Below, piece by piece: positions 34,925 through 43,524 of a stretch of DNA of 64,000 nt. The DNA lies in the NCBI RefSeq assembly GCF_018417535.1, contig NZ_CP070978.1:744001-808000 (forward strand), read 5' to 3'. Positions within the stretch are counted from its first letter, which is position 1, and the number at the start of each line of letters is the position of its first letter. The notes under the pieces are model-generated. The model was not told where the DNA came from and ran no database searches. It saw only the letters and a list, made by a program, of their open reading frames with translations. The position numbers and the translations under genes were made by a program. The DNA is from Burkholderia pyrrocinia. GTDB taxonomy: Bacteria > Pseudomonadota > Gammaproteobacteria > Burkholderiales > Burkholderiaceae.

Positions 34925-36040
34925 ATGCTGATCGGTGTGCCGAAGGAGATCAAGAACCACGAGTACCGCGTCGGCCTCACGCCGGCCGGCGCGCGCGAAC
35001 TCACGCGCCACGGCCACACCGTGCTCGTGCAGCGCGGCGCGGGCACGGCGATCGGCCTGCTCGACAACGACTACACGGCCGCGGGCGCGTCGCTTGGCGA
35101 CGGCGCCGACGAAATCTTCGCGCGCGCCGACATGATCATCAAGGTCAAGGAGCCGCAGCCGGCCGAATGCGCGATGCTGCGGCGCGGGCAGATTCTCTAC
35201 ACGTACCTGCATCTCGCGCCCGATCCCGAGCAGGCGGCCGCGCTCGTGAAGTCCGGCGCCGTCTGCATCGCCTACGAAACCGTCACGGGGCCCGGCGGCG
35301 GCCTGCCGCTGCTCGCGCCGATGAGCGAGGTGGCGGGACGCATGTCGATCCAGGTCGCGGCGACCCACCTCGAAAGCCCGCGCGGCGGCCGCGGCCTGCT
35401 GATGGCGGGCGTGCCCGGCGTGCCGGCCGCGCATGTGGTCGTGCTCGGCGCGGGCGTGGTGGGCACCGGCGCGCTGCAGATGGCGGTCGGCCTCGGCGCG
35501 CGCGTCACCGTGCTCGACAACAACGTGAACCGCTTGCGCCAGCTCGACCTGATCTTCGCCAACCGGATCACGACCGTCTGCTCGAATACGCATACGATCG
35601 ACGAAGCCGTGCGCGATGCCGACGTCGTGATCGGCGCGGTGCTCGTGCCCGGCGCATCGGCGCCGCGGCTCGTCACGCGCGACATGATCGCGACGATGCG
35701 CACGGGTGCCGTCGTCGTCGACGTCGCGATCGACCAGGGCGGATGCTTCGAAACATCGCATGCGACGACGCACGCGGATCCGACCTTCGTCGTCGACGGC
35801 GTCGTGCACTACTGCGTCGCGAACATGCCCGGCGCGGTCGCACGCACGTCGACCTTCGCGCTGAACAACGCGACGCTCGGGCATGCGCTCGCGCTCGCCG
35901 ACAAGGGCTGGAAACAGGCGATGGCCGACGATCCGCATCTGCGCGCGGGCCTGAACGTCTGCGACGGGAACATCACGTACGAAGCGGTCGCGCTGGCGCT
36001 CGGCCTGCCGTATGTGCCGGCGGCCCGCGTGCTGGCATGA
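34925..36040 (+). CDS. ald: Alanine dehydrogenase
   Basis: A 371-residue NAD-dependent alanine dehydrogenase catalysing reversible deamination of L-alanine to pyruvate and ammonia. The N-terminus MLIGVPKEIKNHEYRVGLTPAGARELTRHGH is the family signature; the catalytic lysine is in MIIKVKEPQPAE, the histidine in LYTYLHLAPDP, and the NAD site GAGVVGTGALQMAVGLGA is complete. It stands alone behind a strong ribosome binding site. Convergent with the PolX gene. Confidence 0.95.
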   Translation: MLIGVPKEIKNHEYRVGLTPAGARELTRHGHTVLVQRGAGTAIGLLDNDYTAAGASLGDGADEIFARADMIIKVKEPQPAECAMLRRGQILYTYLHLAPDPEQAAALVKSGAVCIAYETVTGPGGGLPLLAPMSEVAGRMSIQVAATHLESPRGGRGLLMAGVPGVPAAHVVVLGAGVVGTGALQMAVGLGARVTVLDNNVNRLRQLDLIFANRITTVCSNTHTIDEAVRDADVVIGAVLVPGASAPRLVTRDMIATMRTGAVVVDVAIDQGGCFETSHATTHADPTFVVDGVVHYCVANMPGAVARTSTFALNNATLGHALALADKGWKQAMADDPHLRAGLNVCDGNITYEAVALALGLPYVPAARVLA

Positions 36041-36065
36041 CCGTGCCGGCCTGATGTGAGCGCAC

Positions 36066-36087
36066 GGCTGGCGGCACGCGCCGCCGG
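36066..36087. terminator. GC hairpin between convergent ald and PolX genes
   Basis: GGCGGC/GCCGCC (36069-36074 and 36079-36084, 4-nt loop ACGC), extendable by three pairs with one wobble. There is no U tract. It lies 26 nt after the ald stop. Confidence 0.4.
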
Positions 36088-36093
36088 CCGCCC

Positions 36094-37860
36094 TCACGCG
36101 CCCTTCGACCGGCTCCGCTTCGACCCGCCGCCCTCACCCATCGTGCGCGCCAGCAACGGCCGCAGTTGCGCGAGCGTGCGCGTGTTGAGCACGTCCGGCC
36201 GCGTGAGCCAGCCGCGTCGCGCCTGATCGATGCCGTACGCGAGGTTGTCGAGTTCGTCCACGCTGCACGCATCCGAGCCGATCGCGACCGACACGCCGGC
36301 CTTCGCGGCCTCGCGGCACCAGATGTCCGGCAGGTCGAGCCGACGCGGCTGCGCATCGAGTTCGACGAAGCAGCCGCGCGCCGCGGCCTGCGCGATCACG
36401 CGCGGCACGTCGAGTTCGCATGCGTCGCGCTCGCCGAGCACACGGCCGGTCGGGTGCGCGAGAATCGTGAAATGCGGATGGTCCATCGCGCGCAGCATGC
36501 GGTCGGTCTGCGCGCCGCGCGACAGGTCGAAGCCGTCGCGCACCGCGCCGACGACGAGATCGAGCCGGCCAAGCATCGCGTCGGGCACATCGAGGCTGCC
36601 GTCCTCGCGAATGCCCGCTTCCACGCCTTTGAGCAGCACGAAATCGTCGAACGACGCATTGACGCGATCGATCTCGTCGAGCTGCCGCGCGAGCCATTCG
36701 AAGCCGTTGCGGCCGCCGCCGACAAGCGCTGCGCAGTCGGTGACGGCCAGGTACGCGAGCCCGCGTGCGCGCGCCGCTTCGGCCATCGCGCGCAGGCTGT
36801 CACGGCCAGCCGATGCGTTCGTATGTGCATGCAGGTCGCCGTGAAGATGCTTGCGCTCGACCAGCGCCGGCAGCGTGCCGGCGCGCGACGCGTCGATTTC
36901 GCCGCGATTCTCGCGCAGTTCGGGCGGCACGTCGTGCAGCCCGATTGCGGCGTAGACCGACGCCTCCGTTGTGCCGGCAATCCGCTCGTCGCCGCGAAAC
37001 ACGCCATATTCGTTGATCTTCAGCCCGCCGGCCTGCGCGATCCTGCGCAGCGCGATGTTGTGCGCCTTCGATCCGGTGAAGTAGACGAGCGCCGCGCCGA
37101 ACGCATCGGCGTCGACCACGCGCAGGTCGACCTGCAACCCGCTGTCGAGCACGACGCTCGATTTCGTCTTGCCGTGCGCGAGCACGCGCGCCACCTTGCC
37201 GTAACCGACGAACGCGTCGGCGACCGCAACCGGATCGCGTGCGGTAACGAGAATGTCGAGATCGCCGACCGTCTCGCGGCGGCGACGAAAACTGCCGGCC
37301 GGCACGGCCTTGCCGACGCCTGCAAGCGCGCGCAGGCGTTCGAGCAACGGCATCAGCGATTGCGCGGCATCGGGCAGCAGGAAGCGTTGCGGTTCGCGCT
37401 GCAGGCGGTCGTCGATCGCTTCGAGCAGATGCGCTTCGGTTTTCGCGCCGAAGCCCGGCAACTCGCGTACGTGCCCGCTCTTCGCTTCGGCGCGCAACTG
37501 TTCGAGCGAGTCGACGTGCAATGCGTCATGCAGCGCCTTCACGCGTTTCGCGCCGAGCCCCGGCACGTCGAGCAGTTCGACGATCGCACCCGGCAGCGCG
37601 TGGCGCAGCGTTTGCTGCAGCTCGCAGGTGCCGGTCGCGGCGATCTCGCGCAGTTTCGACGCGAGATCGGGCCCGATCGACGGAATCTTCCCGAGATCGT
37701 CGCCATTCGCGATCATCGTCGGGATATCGCGCCCGTAGTCGGCGATCGTCCGCGCGGCATTGCGGTAGGCACGCACGCGAAACGGATTGGCGCCCTGGAT
37801 TTCGAGCATGTCCGCGATCTCGGCGAACACGGCCGCGCACTCGGCATTGTGGATCGGCAT
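36094..37860 (-). CDS. polX: DNA polymerase X family protein with PHP domain (PolX)
   Basis: A 588-residue repair-type polymerase. N-terminal helix-hairpin-helix DNA-binding segments (IPSIGPDLASKL near 60, DVPGLGAKRVKAL near 100, ELPGFGAKTEAHL near 135) precede the polymerase palm with catalytic aspartates D200 and D202 in GDLDILV and D245 in VDLRVV. The C-terminal PHP domain starts at HGDLHAHTNAS (H344, H346) and supplies Mn2+-dependent exonuclease activity. Probably fills short gaps in base-excision repair. Length is normal for bacterial PolX. Confidence 0.9.
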   Translation of the reverse strand: MPIHNAECAAVFAEIADMLEIQGANPFRVRAYRNAARTIADYGRDIPTMIANGDDLGKIPSIGPDLASKLREIAATGTCELQQTLRHALPGAIVELLDVPGLGAKRVKALHDALHVDSLEQLRAEAKSGHVRELPGFGAKTEAHLLEAIDDRLQREPQRFLLPDAAQSLMPLLERLRALAGVGKAVPAGSFRRRRETVGDLDILVTARDPVAVADAFVGYGKVARVLAHGKTKSSVVLDSGLQVDLRVVDADAFGAALVYFTGSKAHNIALRRIAQAGGLKINEYGVFRGDERIAGTTEASVYAAIGLHDVPPELRENRGEIDASRAGTLPALVERKHLHGDLHAHTNASAGRDSLRAMAEAARARGLAYLAVTDCAALVGGGRNGFEWLARQLDEIDRVNASFDDFVLLKGVEAGIREDGSLDVPDAMLGRLDLVVGAVRDGFDLSRGAQTDRMLRAMDHPHFTILAHPTGRVLGERDACELDVPRVIAQAAARGCFVELDAQPRRLDLPDIWCREAAKAGVSVAIGSDACSVDELDNLAYGIDQARRGWLTRPDVLNTRTLAQLRPLLARTMGEGGGSKRSRSKGA

Positions 37861-37918
37861 GATCGGCGTGGCTCCCTTCCACGTGGATGGCGCCGTGCGC
37901 GTGCGCGATGGCGTCTGC

Positions 37919-37952
37919 GCGCCCGGCGCCGCATGTCGACGCCGCCGGGCGC
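37919..37952 (-). terminator. GC hairpin between the DksA-like and PolX genes
   Basis: Perfect 10-bp arms GCGCCCGGCG (37919-37928) and CGCCGGGCGC (37943-37952), 14-nt loop, 66 nt after the DksA-like stop on the same strand. It may end that transcript before polX. No U tract is obvious in the minus direction. Confidence 0.45.
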
Positions 37953-38017
37953 CCGTTCTTCATCCTACGCCGGGCGCGCATTGCGTGCAGCGAGAAGGCG
38001 GAATCACGACCGCGACG

Positions 38018-38410
38018 TCAGAGCGATGCGCGCGGTGTCGTCGCGTAGCGTCGTTCGTAGACCGACTGGCAATGCGTGCAGCGTTCGGCGGTCGGGCGCG
38101 CGAGCAGGCGCTCATAGCCGACCGACGCATCGCAATCGATGCATTCGCCGTAGCTGCCGTCGCGCATCCGTTGTTGTGCGCGTCCGACCGCACGCAGTTC
38201 GGTCAGCCTCATGCCGATCAATGCATGATCGACGTCGACGAACAGATCCGCGTTCGCCTCGTCACCCTCGTCCGGCGACGCTCCGGCGAGGTCCGCATAG
38301 GATTCCGACGCGCGCTGGTCTTCGCTCGTGCGGATCTCCGCACGCAGCGTCTGCTCGCTCTCTTTCAGCCGCTGTTGCAGCGTCTGCCGTTGTAGTTGGT
38401 CGAGCGCCAT
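38018..38410 (-). CDS. DksA/TraR-family zinc-finger protein
   Basis: A 130-residue DksA-like protein: an N-terminal coiled-coil (about 1-80; RQTLQQRLKESEQTLRAEI) and a C-terminal zinc finger with CIDC and CTHC pairs. Such proteins enter the secondary channel of RNA polymerase and modulate initiation. The coiled-coil tip acids present in true DksA (two Asp) appear as DEGDEANAD, so activity is plausible but not certain. The start at 38410 gives MALDQLQRQ; this small form is usually a paralogue of the main DksA. Confidence 0.85.
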   Translation of the reverse strand: MALDQLQRQTLQQRLKESEQTLRAEIRTSEDQRASESYADLAGASPDEGDEANADLFVDVDHALIGMRLTELRAVGRAQQRMRDGSYGECIDCDASVGYERLLARPTAERCTHCQSVYERRYATTPRASL

Positions 38411-38721
38411 GGCCGTCTCTCCTGTTCCGGGTTCCGCGCGGAAAGTGCGGCGCGCGGTGTCGCGCCGGTGCGCGGCGGGCAGGCACGACCGGCGCCGCCG
38501 CGCCCGGATGCGCGCCCGGACGCACGAAGCGCCGGACGCATTCGACGCAGGATAAACCCATTGAACACGCATGTGTTGACCGGAATCAGCGCACCGTGCG
38601 GCGCTCGCCGCATGCTTGCGGAAACTGGGGACGGAGGCGAAAACGCGCAATCACCGGATTCGTCTGATGCAAACGCCGTCGAAATCGATCGATCCGCGGC
38701 GCAACGTGGCGTCATCGCAGG

Positions 38722-39042
38722 TCCAGCATCGGCACGAACGATGTCGAGCAACGCGCGCGCCGAGCGCTGCCAACTGTAATGCCGCGCATGCTCGCGGCCC
38801 AGCGTGCGCAGCCGTGCGCGCAGTTCGGGATCGTCCATCACGCGCACGATCGACGCCGCGATATCCGGCGGCGAATACGCATCGTGGAACAGCGCCGCGT
38901 CGCTGCAGACTTCCGGGAGTGCGCCCTCGTGCGACACGACGACGGGACAGCTGCACCGCATCGCGTCGAGCGGCGGCAGCCCGAACCCTTCGTACAACTC
39001 CTGCAACGCAGGTGCGCTTCGCTCCCGAATCGACGTCGACAT
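38722..39042 (-). pseudogene. Truncated GT4 glycosyltransferase remnant (C-terminal domain only)
   Basis: From 38997 down to about 38722 the frame encodes LYEGFGLPPLDAMRC, then VSHEGALPEVCSDAALF and YSPPDIAASIVRVMDDPELR, the nucleotide-sugar binding end of a GT4 mannosyltransferase-like enzyme. It is clearly related to the end of the intact glycosyltransferase at 57766-58845. The N-terminal ~250 residues are absent: the frame before LYEGFG is unrelated, with an ATG at 39042. No normal stop is found where the family ends. It sits directly downstream of the initiating sugar-phosphate transferase, so it is probably a decayed gene of the polysaccharide cluster. Confidence 0.75.
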
Positions 39043-39195
39043 GAACGTGACTGTTCCGATGGCTGCGGCGCGCTTGCGCGCCGCCGGACACCCCGTTACG
39101 CGGGATGCTGCCGTGCCGTCAGCGTGTCCGCCGCCCGTGTTCCGGTTGATACGTTCGACCGCACAACACACCGATTTCCGGACGATTCGTGATCC

Positions 39196-40611
39196 TCAGA
39201 AGGCGTTGCGCCCGATGAAGCCGCGCACGATCGTCATCAGGATGATCTTCATGTCGAACCAGAAGCTCCAGTTCTGCATGTAGAAAAGATCGAACTTCAC
39301 GCGCGCGGCCATCGCCTCGACCTTGCGCGTCTCGCCGCGATAACCGTTCACCTGTGCCCATCCGGTGATGCCCGGCCGCACGCGGTAGCGGTACATGTAG
39401 CAGTCGATCAGTTGCCGATAGAAGTCGTCGTGCTCGATCGCGTGTGGACGCGGGCCGACGACCGACATCTGCCCGAACAGCACGTTGAAGAACTGCGGCA
39501 GCTCGTCGAGCGACGTGCGCCGCAGGAACGCGCCGACGCGCGTGATACGCGAATCGTTGCGCGACGCCTGCCGCAGCACGCCCGGCTGCACGCGATGCAC
39601 GCGCATCGTCCTGAACTTCAGGATGTGGAACTCGCGGCCGTCGACACCCTTGCGGCGCTGCCGGAACAGCACGGGCCCCGGCGACGACAGCTTGACCGCG
39701 ATCGCCACCATCGACAGCAGCGGCAGCAACGGAATCAGCACGCCGAACGCGAACAGCCGGTCGAACGCGAACTTCGCCCACAGCTCCGGCGCGGAGCGCG
39801 GCGTGGTGGCGAGATTGATCGCCGGCATGCCGAGCACGTCGGTCGCCGAGCGATCGACGACCGCCATCTGCCGCACGTCGGGCAACAGCCGCAGCTCGAC
39901 GAATTCGTCGCGCAGCTCGCGCACGATGCGCTGGATCCGCCACTCGTGCGACATCGGCAGCGTCAGCCACACCTCATCGATCTCGCCACCGCGAATCATG
40001 TCGCGCAACGCATCCCAGTCGTCGATTACCGGCACGCCGCCGATGCCACCCGCGGCAGCCGGCGCGTCGTCGTCGAATACGCAGGCCGCCACGAACGGGC
40101 CATTCGATGCGAGCTGCATCCGCTCGATCGCGACGCGCCCGTACGCGGTTGCACCGACGACGGCCACGCGGCGCTGCCGCGCGCGCGGATCGTCACGGGT
40201 CAGCGCGAGTGCCAGCAGCGCGGCGCGGCCGAGCAGCAGCGCCGCGTCGCCGGCCAGCACCGTGCGCACGATCCAGCGTATCGTGACCGTGCCGCCGAGG
40301 TTCATGACCCACATCGTGCCGGCCACCGTCAGCACGCTCGCGCAGACGACGGCGACCATCGTCTGCGTCAGCACATGCATGCCGCCATGCGGCGCCACGC
40401 CGCCGCGCACGGTGCGCAGGTAGCGCGGCAGCAGCGCCACGGTCAACACGCACAACAGCGCGATCGCACCGCGCTGCGCATCGGACAGCTCACGCCACGC
40501 CAGGCCCGACGCCGCTTGGGCCGCGAGCGCCCCTGCCAGCACGAGCACGATGTCGATCGCCGCGATCGCGGCACGCCGGATCGTATTCGTTCCACCGGAC
40601 ATCGACTGCAT
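39196..40611 (-). CDS. Undecaprenyl-phosphate sugar-1-phosphate transferase (WcaJ/WbaP-like)
   Basis: A polyprenol-phosphate hexose-1-phosphate transferase of 471 residues that starts a repeat unit on undecaprenyl phosphate in the inner membrane. The N-terminal half has four hydrophobic segments and a Rossmann-like CoA-binding-type region (RRVAVVGATAYGRVAIERM). The C-terminal catalytic domain (about 275-471) has KLSSPGPVLFRQRRKG, HILKFRTM, TSLDELPQFFNVLFGQMSVVGPRP and the end RPGITGWAQVNGYRG. The ATG at 40611 lies 2 nt after the stop of the Crp-type regulator, so the two are co-transcribed; a GTG at 40617 is an alternative start. Confidence 0.92.
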   Translation of the reverse strand: MQSMSGGTNTIRRAAIAAIDIVLVLAGALAAQAASGLAWRELSDAQRGAIALLCVLTVALLPRYLRTVRGGVAPHGGMHVLTQTMVAVVCASVLTVAGTMWVMNLGGTVTIRWIVRTVLAGDAALLLGRAALLALALTRDDPRARQRRVAVVGATAYGRVAIERMQLASNGPFVAACVFDDDAPAAAGGIGGVPVIDDWDALRDMIRGGEIDEVWLTLPMSHEWRIQRIVRELRDEFVELRLLPDVRQMAVVDRSATDVLGMPAINLATTPRSAPELWAKFAFDRLFAFGVLIPLLPLLSMVAIAVKLSSPGPVLFRQRRKGVDGREFHILKFRTMRVHRVQPGVLRQASRNDSRITRVGAFLRRTSLDELPQFFNVLFGQMSVVGPRPHAIEHDDFYRQLIDCYMYRYRVRPGITGWAQVNGYRGETRKVEAMAARVKFDLFYMQNWSFWFDMKIILMTIVRGFIGRNAF

Positions 40612-40613
40612 CG

Positions 40614-41396
40614 TCACGCACCATGTGCCGGGAATCCGCAACGTACCTCCGGCATGCGGGGGCGCACCGGCGTCGGCCGTGCATTCCCGCGCGTGCCGAG
40701 CAACCTGCGATAGTCGGCGCGAATCAGGTCGTAACATTCGCACGCGTGATGTTCGAGGCCGTCGCGGTCGAGCACCGTGATGCGGCCGCGGCGCTGCCGG
40801 ATCAGCCCGGCTTCCTGCAGGTTGCCGGCCGCTTCCGTCACGCCTTCGCGCCGCACGCCGAGCATGTTCGCGATCGTCTGCTGCGTGACGGCAAGTTCGT
40901 CGCCGTCGATACGGTCGTGCGCCAGCAGCAGCCAGCGGCTGAGCTGCTCGCTGACCGAGTGATGCCGGTTGCACAGCGCGCTGCGCGAGATCTGCGCCAT
41001 CGTCGCCTGGCAGTAGTTGAGCAGCAGCCGGTAAGTCTGCGGCGACCGCTCGAATTCGGCGCGTATGACGCAAGTGGGCACGCGATAGGCCATGCCGCCG
41101 ATGCGCACCTCGACCCGGTTCGATGCCGCGACACCGCCGACCAGCGTGCCAAGCCCGACCACGCCCTCGCGGCCGACCACCGCCACCTCGACCATCGCAC
41201 CGTCCTCCATCAGATGCTGCACCGACATCATTGCCGTCGTCGGGAAATGCAGATGGCGCATCGGCTCGCCGACCCGGTCAAGCATGCCGGCCTTGATCCT
41301 GACCAGTTCGAGATGCGGTGCGATGGTGCGGATGCTGTCCTCCGGGAGGGCATCGAGGATGGCATTCGCCGAGAAGCTCGAGTGAAGATGAAGCAT
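40614..41396 (-). CDS. Crp/Fnr-family transcriptional regulator (polysaccharide locus)
   Basis: A 260-residue regulator with a cyclic-nucleotide-binding-like jelly roll (about 10-140; MRHLHFPTTAMMSVQHLMEDGAMVEVAVVGREGVVGL) and a winged HTH (about 170-230; VTQQTIANMLGVRREGVTEAAGNLQEAG). The cAMP phosphate-binding cassette of true Crp is not recognisable, so the ligand is something else. Burkholderia has a Crp/Fnr regulator of this kind, BerA, that binds cyclic di-GMP and switches on exopolysaccharide; its linkage to a sugar transferase and a sigma-54 promoter here makes this a candidate homologue. The ATG is at 41396. Confidence 0.88.
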   Translation of the reverse strand: MLHLHSSFSANAILDALPEDSIRTIAPHLELVRIKAGMLDRVGEPMRHLHFPTTAMMSVQHLMEDGAMVEVAVVGREGVVGLGTLVGGVAASNRVEVRIGGMAYRVPTCVIRAEFERSPQTYRLLLNYCQATMAQISRSALCNRHHSVSEQLSRWLLLAHDRIDGDELAVTQQTIANMLGVRREGVTEAAGNLQEAGLIRQRRGRITVLDRDGLEHHACECYDLIRADYRRLLGTRGNARPTPVRPRMPEVRCGFPAHGA

Positions 41397-41576
41397 GTCT
41401 GTATCCCTTTTATTGCCCGCGCCGCCTGTAGCCGCATGCACGGAACTCGTTATCGCGATGCGTGCCCGGACGTCCACAGCGGTTGCGGCCCCCCACAACC
41501 CTGAATCCGACTGACCATCGGCTTGTCACCGCCGGGTCGAGCCGACCGTCCTGTTTTCGACACGCCCTCCCGAATA

Positions 41577-41593
41577 AGCGATTTACGTGCCAA
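41577..41593 (-). promoter_or_regulatory. Predicted sigma-54 (RpoN) promoter for the Crp-type regulator and sugar transferase
   Basis: Read on the minus strand the site is TTGGCACGTAAATCGCT. The -24 element TTGGCACG is perfect and the -12 element TCGCT differs from TTGCT in one base, with correct GG-N10-GC spacing. It lies about 180 nt upstream of the regulator start at 41396. A sigma-54 activator of VpsR type is encoded 8 kb away at 49268-50659. Confidence 0.75.
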
Positions 41594-41859
41594 TACCCGC
41601 CCATCCTTAATATATGAATCACGTCCGATTTAGATCGCCCGAATAACCGACCTAAAACTCAAAAAAGCGTCTCATTTCCGGACACTCTTCCGCGCAACGG
41701 ACACAGCACGGCAATCAACTGATCAATTTGCACGCGCCGAATCGGCGCGGCCGCAGCGGTGCTGCGAGGCTTGTCGGCCATATACTTACAGTAGATTTTC
41801 AATTGTTTCCGTGATGTGCCGGACAGCATGCGACAGTGCCCCCACGCTTCACACACCTG

Positions 41860-41876
41860 TTTGAAACTGTCTCAAA
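41860..41876. promoter_or_regulatory. Possible dyad operator in the regulator intergenic region
   Basis: TTTGA-N7-TCAAA is a perfect 5-bp inverted repeat 17 bp long, midway between the two divergent Crp/Fnr genes. The length suits a dimeric Crp-like protein, but the sequence is not the TGTGA-N6-TCACA consensus. Weak evidence on its own. Confidence 0.3.
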
Positions 41877-42321
41877 TTTGAATCGCCACGCTAATTTCAT
41901 GATCTGTCTGCTATCGCACATATCGCACGCAAGCCATTGATTCCGATGGCAACTCATGCAATCCCCGTTTATTTGTCAAATAATGTTTAATGTACGCCCG
42001 GCAATTTCCCTGTACGATGCGCGGCGTCGATCGATTGACGCCCGATCGACATTGAATGACCGGTCGGCCTGCCACTCCGTTTCCGGATGATTAATTCGCG
42101 GAAATGAATCATTAAATCCGGATAACGTTTGAAGCGAATCAGGATCGTCAAACTTTGTGAAATGACGCAATATGCAATTGGTCGAATTCAATTGCGTGCT
42201 AGCCTTTTCCCAGCATCGTCATTCGAATTGAGATGAACACAAGTCCGCACGAGCGTGCGAAATTCCCTTTTCCGGGGTATCGCCGCGACGACGCGTGACC
42301 GCCACCCTACGAGGATGCGCC

Positions 42322-43104
42322 GTGACTCACCAGGCCCACGACGCCGTCGCGCACGCGAACGGCATGATCGAGCTTTCCCACAGCTTCGATGCGAACCGGT
42401 TTCTCGCGGCCGTCGACCGCGACGAGCTCGCCACGCTGGTTCCCCACCTTCAACTCGTCCACCTGAAATCGGGGCAAGTGCTGTGCGAACCCGGCGAAAT
42501 GCTCGCCGCGGTCTACCTGCCCGTCACGACGGCGATTTCGCTGCAGTACGTGTCGTCCGGCGGCATGACGCTGGAGGTTGCGGAGATCGGCAGCGAGAGC
42601 GTGGTCTGCGACGACGTGATCGGCGGCAGCGGCCGGATGCCGTGCCGTGCCGTCGCCTGCCGCGACGGCTTCGTCTACCGGCTCGACCGGCGCGTGTTCG
42701 CCGCTGCGTTCGACGCATCGCCGGTGATCCGCCATCTCGTGTTCGTCTGCGTTCGGCTGCTGATGGCGCAGGTGTCGCAGATCACGTTCTGCAGCCGCCA
42801 TCATGTGCTCAAACATCAGTTATGCCGATGGTTCCTGCTGGCGTACGACCGCACGCGCAGCATCGAGATCCAGGTCACGCACAGCATGCTGGCGCAGATG
42901 CTCGGCGTGCGGCGGGAAACGGTCACCGATGCCGCCGGCGAAATCCAGAAGCTCGGCCTGATCCGGCAATACCGGAGCTCGATCGAGCTCGCCGACCTCG
43001 ACGGCCTCGAGAAGATGTCGTGCGGCTGCCGCGCGATCGTGCGCGACGAGATGAAGCGCATCCTGTCGGCCGACTCGGGCGTGCCGGCCGCATCGCGTGC
43101 GTGA
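42322..43104 (+). CDS. Crp/Fnr-family transcriptional regulator (second copy)
   Basis: A 260-residue paralogue of the regulator at 40614-41396, divergent from it. The N-terminal sensor (about 15-140; LCEPGEMLAAVYLPVTTAISLQYVSSGGMTLEVAEIG) and C-terminal HTH (VTHSMLAQMLGVRRETVTDAAGEIQKLG) align along the whole length with that protein. The GTG at 42322 is preferred because GAGGA lies 7 nt before it; a GTG at 42295 or ATG at 42364 is possible. It lies immediately upstream of the carrier-protein operon on the same strand, so it is its likely regulator. Confidence 0.87.
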   Translation: MTHQAHDAVAHANGMIELSHSFDANRFLAAVDRDELATLVPHLQLVHLKSGQVLCEPGEMLAAVYLPVTTAISLQYVSSGGMTLEVAEIGSESVVCDDVIGGSGRMPCRAVACRDGFVYRLDRRVFAAAFDASPVIRHLVFVCVRLLMAQVSQITFCSRHHVLKHQLCRWFLLAYDRTRSIEIQVTHSMLAQMLGVRRETVTDAAGEIQKLGLIRQYRSSIELADLDGLEKMSCGCRAIVRDEMKRILSADSGVPAASRA

Positions 43105-43272
43105 TTGCCGCACCGATTCGTGCGGCGCCTGCATGCGGAGTTAGCGGTTTGTAGGGTGGCGAACAGAACGCCGTGCGTGCGAATGGTCTACTGATGCAGG
43201 ACTGCCGGGGGGATGTCAGCGCGATGCGCGCGTCTGCCCGAGCGGACGACACCACGCACGCCGGAGCCGCAC

Positions 43273-43524
43273 GTGAAAAACGAAATCAGAACCATCCTCA
43301 AGCACGTCGCCCACCTCGAAGCCGCGATCGATTCGATCGGCGACCGGGACGACCTCTACGAAGCGGGCCTCTCCTCGCTCGACACGATCCAGTTGATGCT
43401 CGCGATCGAAAAGCAGTTCAACATCGAGATTCCCGACGAGATGCTGAACCGCAACCTGTTCCGCAGCATCGACGCACTCTCGAACACGATCGCCACGCTG
43501 CAGCGCACCGAGCATTCCGCATGA
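43273..43524 (+). CDS. Acyl/aminoacyl carrier protein
   Basis: An 83-residue carrier protein beginning at GTG 43273 with GGAG just upstream. The phosphopantetheine attachment site is S35 in EAGLSSLDTIQLMLAIEKQF, followed by the helix IEIPDEMLNRNLF typical of ACP domains. It is acidic in helix II as expected. Its partner two genes downstream is an amino acid:carrier-protein ligase, so it is predicted to carry an aminoacyl thioester rather than a fatty acid. Its stop overlaps the next ATG by 4 nt. Confidence 0.9.
   Translation: MKNEIRTILKHVAHLEAAIDSIGDRDDLYEAGLSSLDTIQLMLAIEKQFNIEIPDEMLNRNLFRSIDALSNTIATLQRTEHSA

Larger units (their letters stand above)
41397..42321. other. AT-rich divergent intergenic region between two Crp/Fnr regulators
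   Basis: 925 nt, clearly lower in GC than its surroundings from about 41590 on. It carries a sigma-54-like promoter (41577-41593, minus), a TTTGA-N7-TCAAA dyad (41860-41876) and CCGGAT/ATCCGG arms at 42083-42088 and 42116-42121. A 65-codon minus-strand frame at 41659-41856 has no good ribosome binding site and is not called. The size and composition suggest a large regulatory region for the polysaccharide locus. Confidence 0.6.

Noticed and set aside
41659..41856. 65-codon frame in the regulator intergenic region
   Set aside because: Weak start and AT-rich regulatory context; no motif.
42174..42204. TTGG...TTGC sequence upstream of the second Crp/Fnr gene as sigma-54 promoter
   Set aside because: GG to GC spacing is 12 instead of 10, incompatible with sigma-54 binding.
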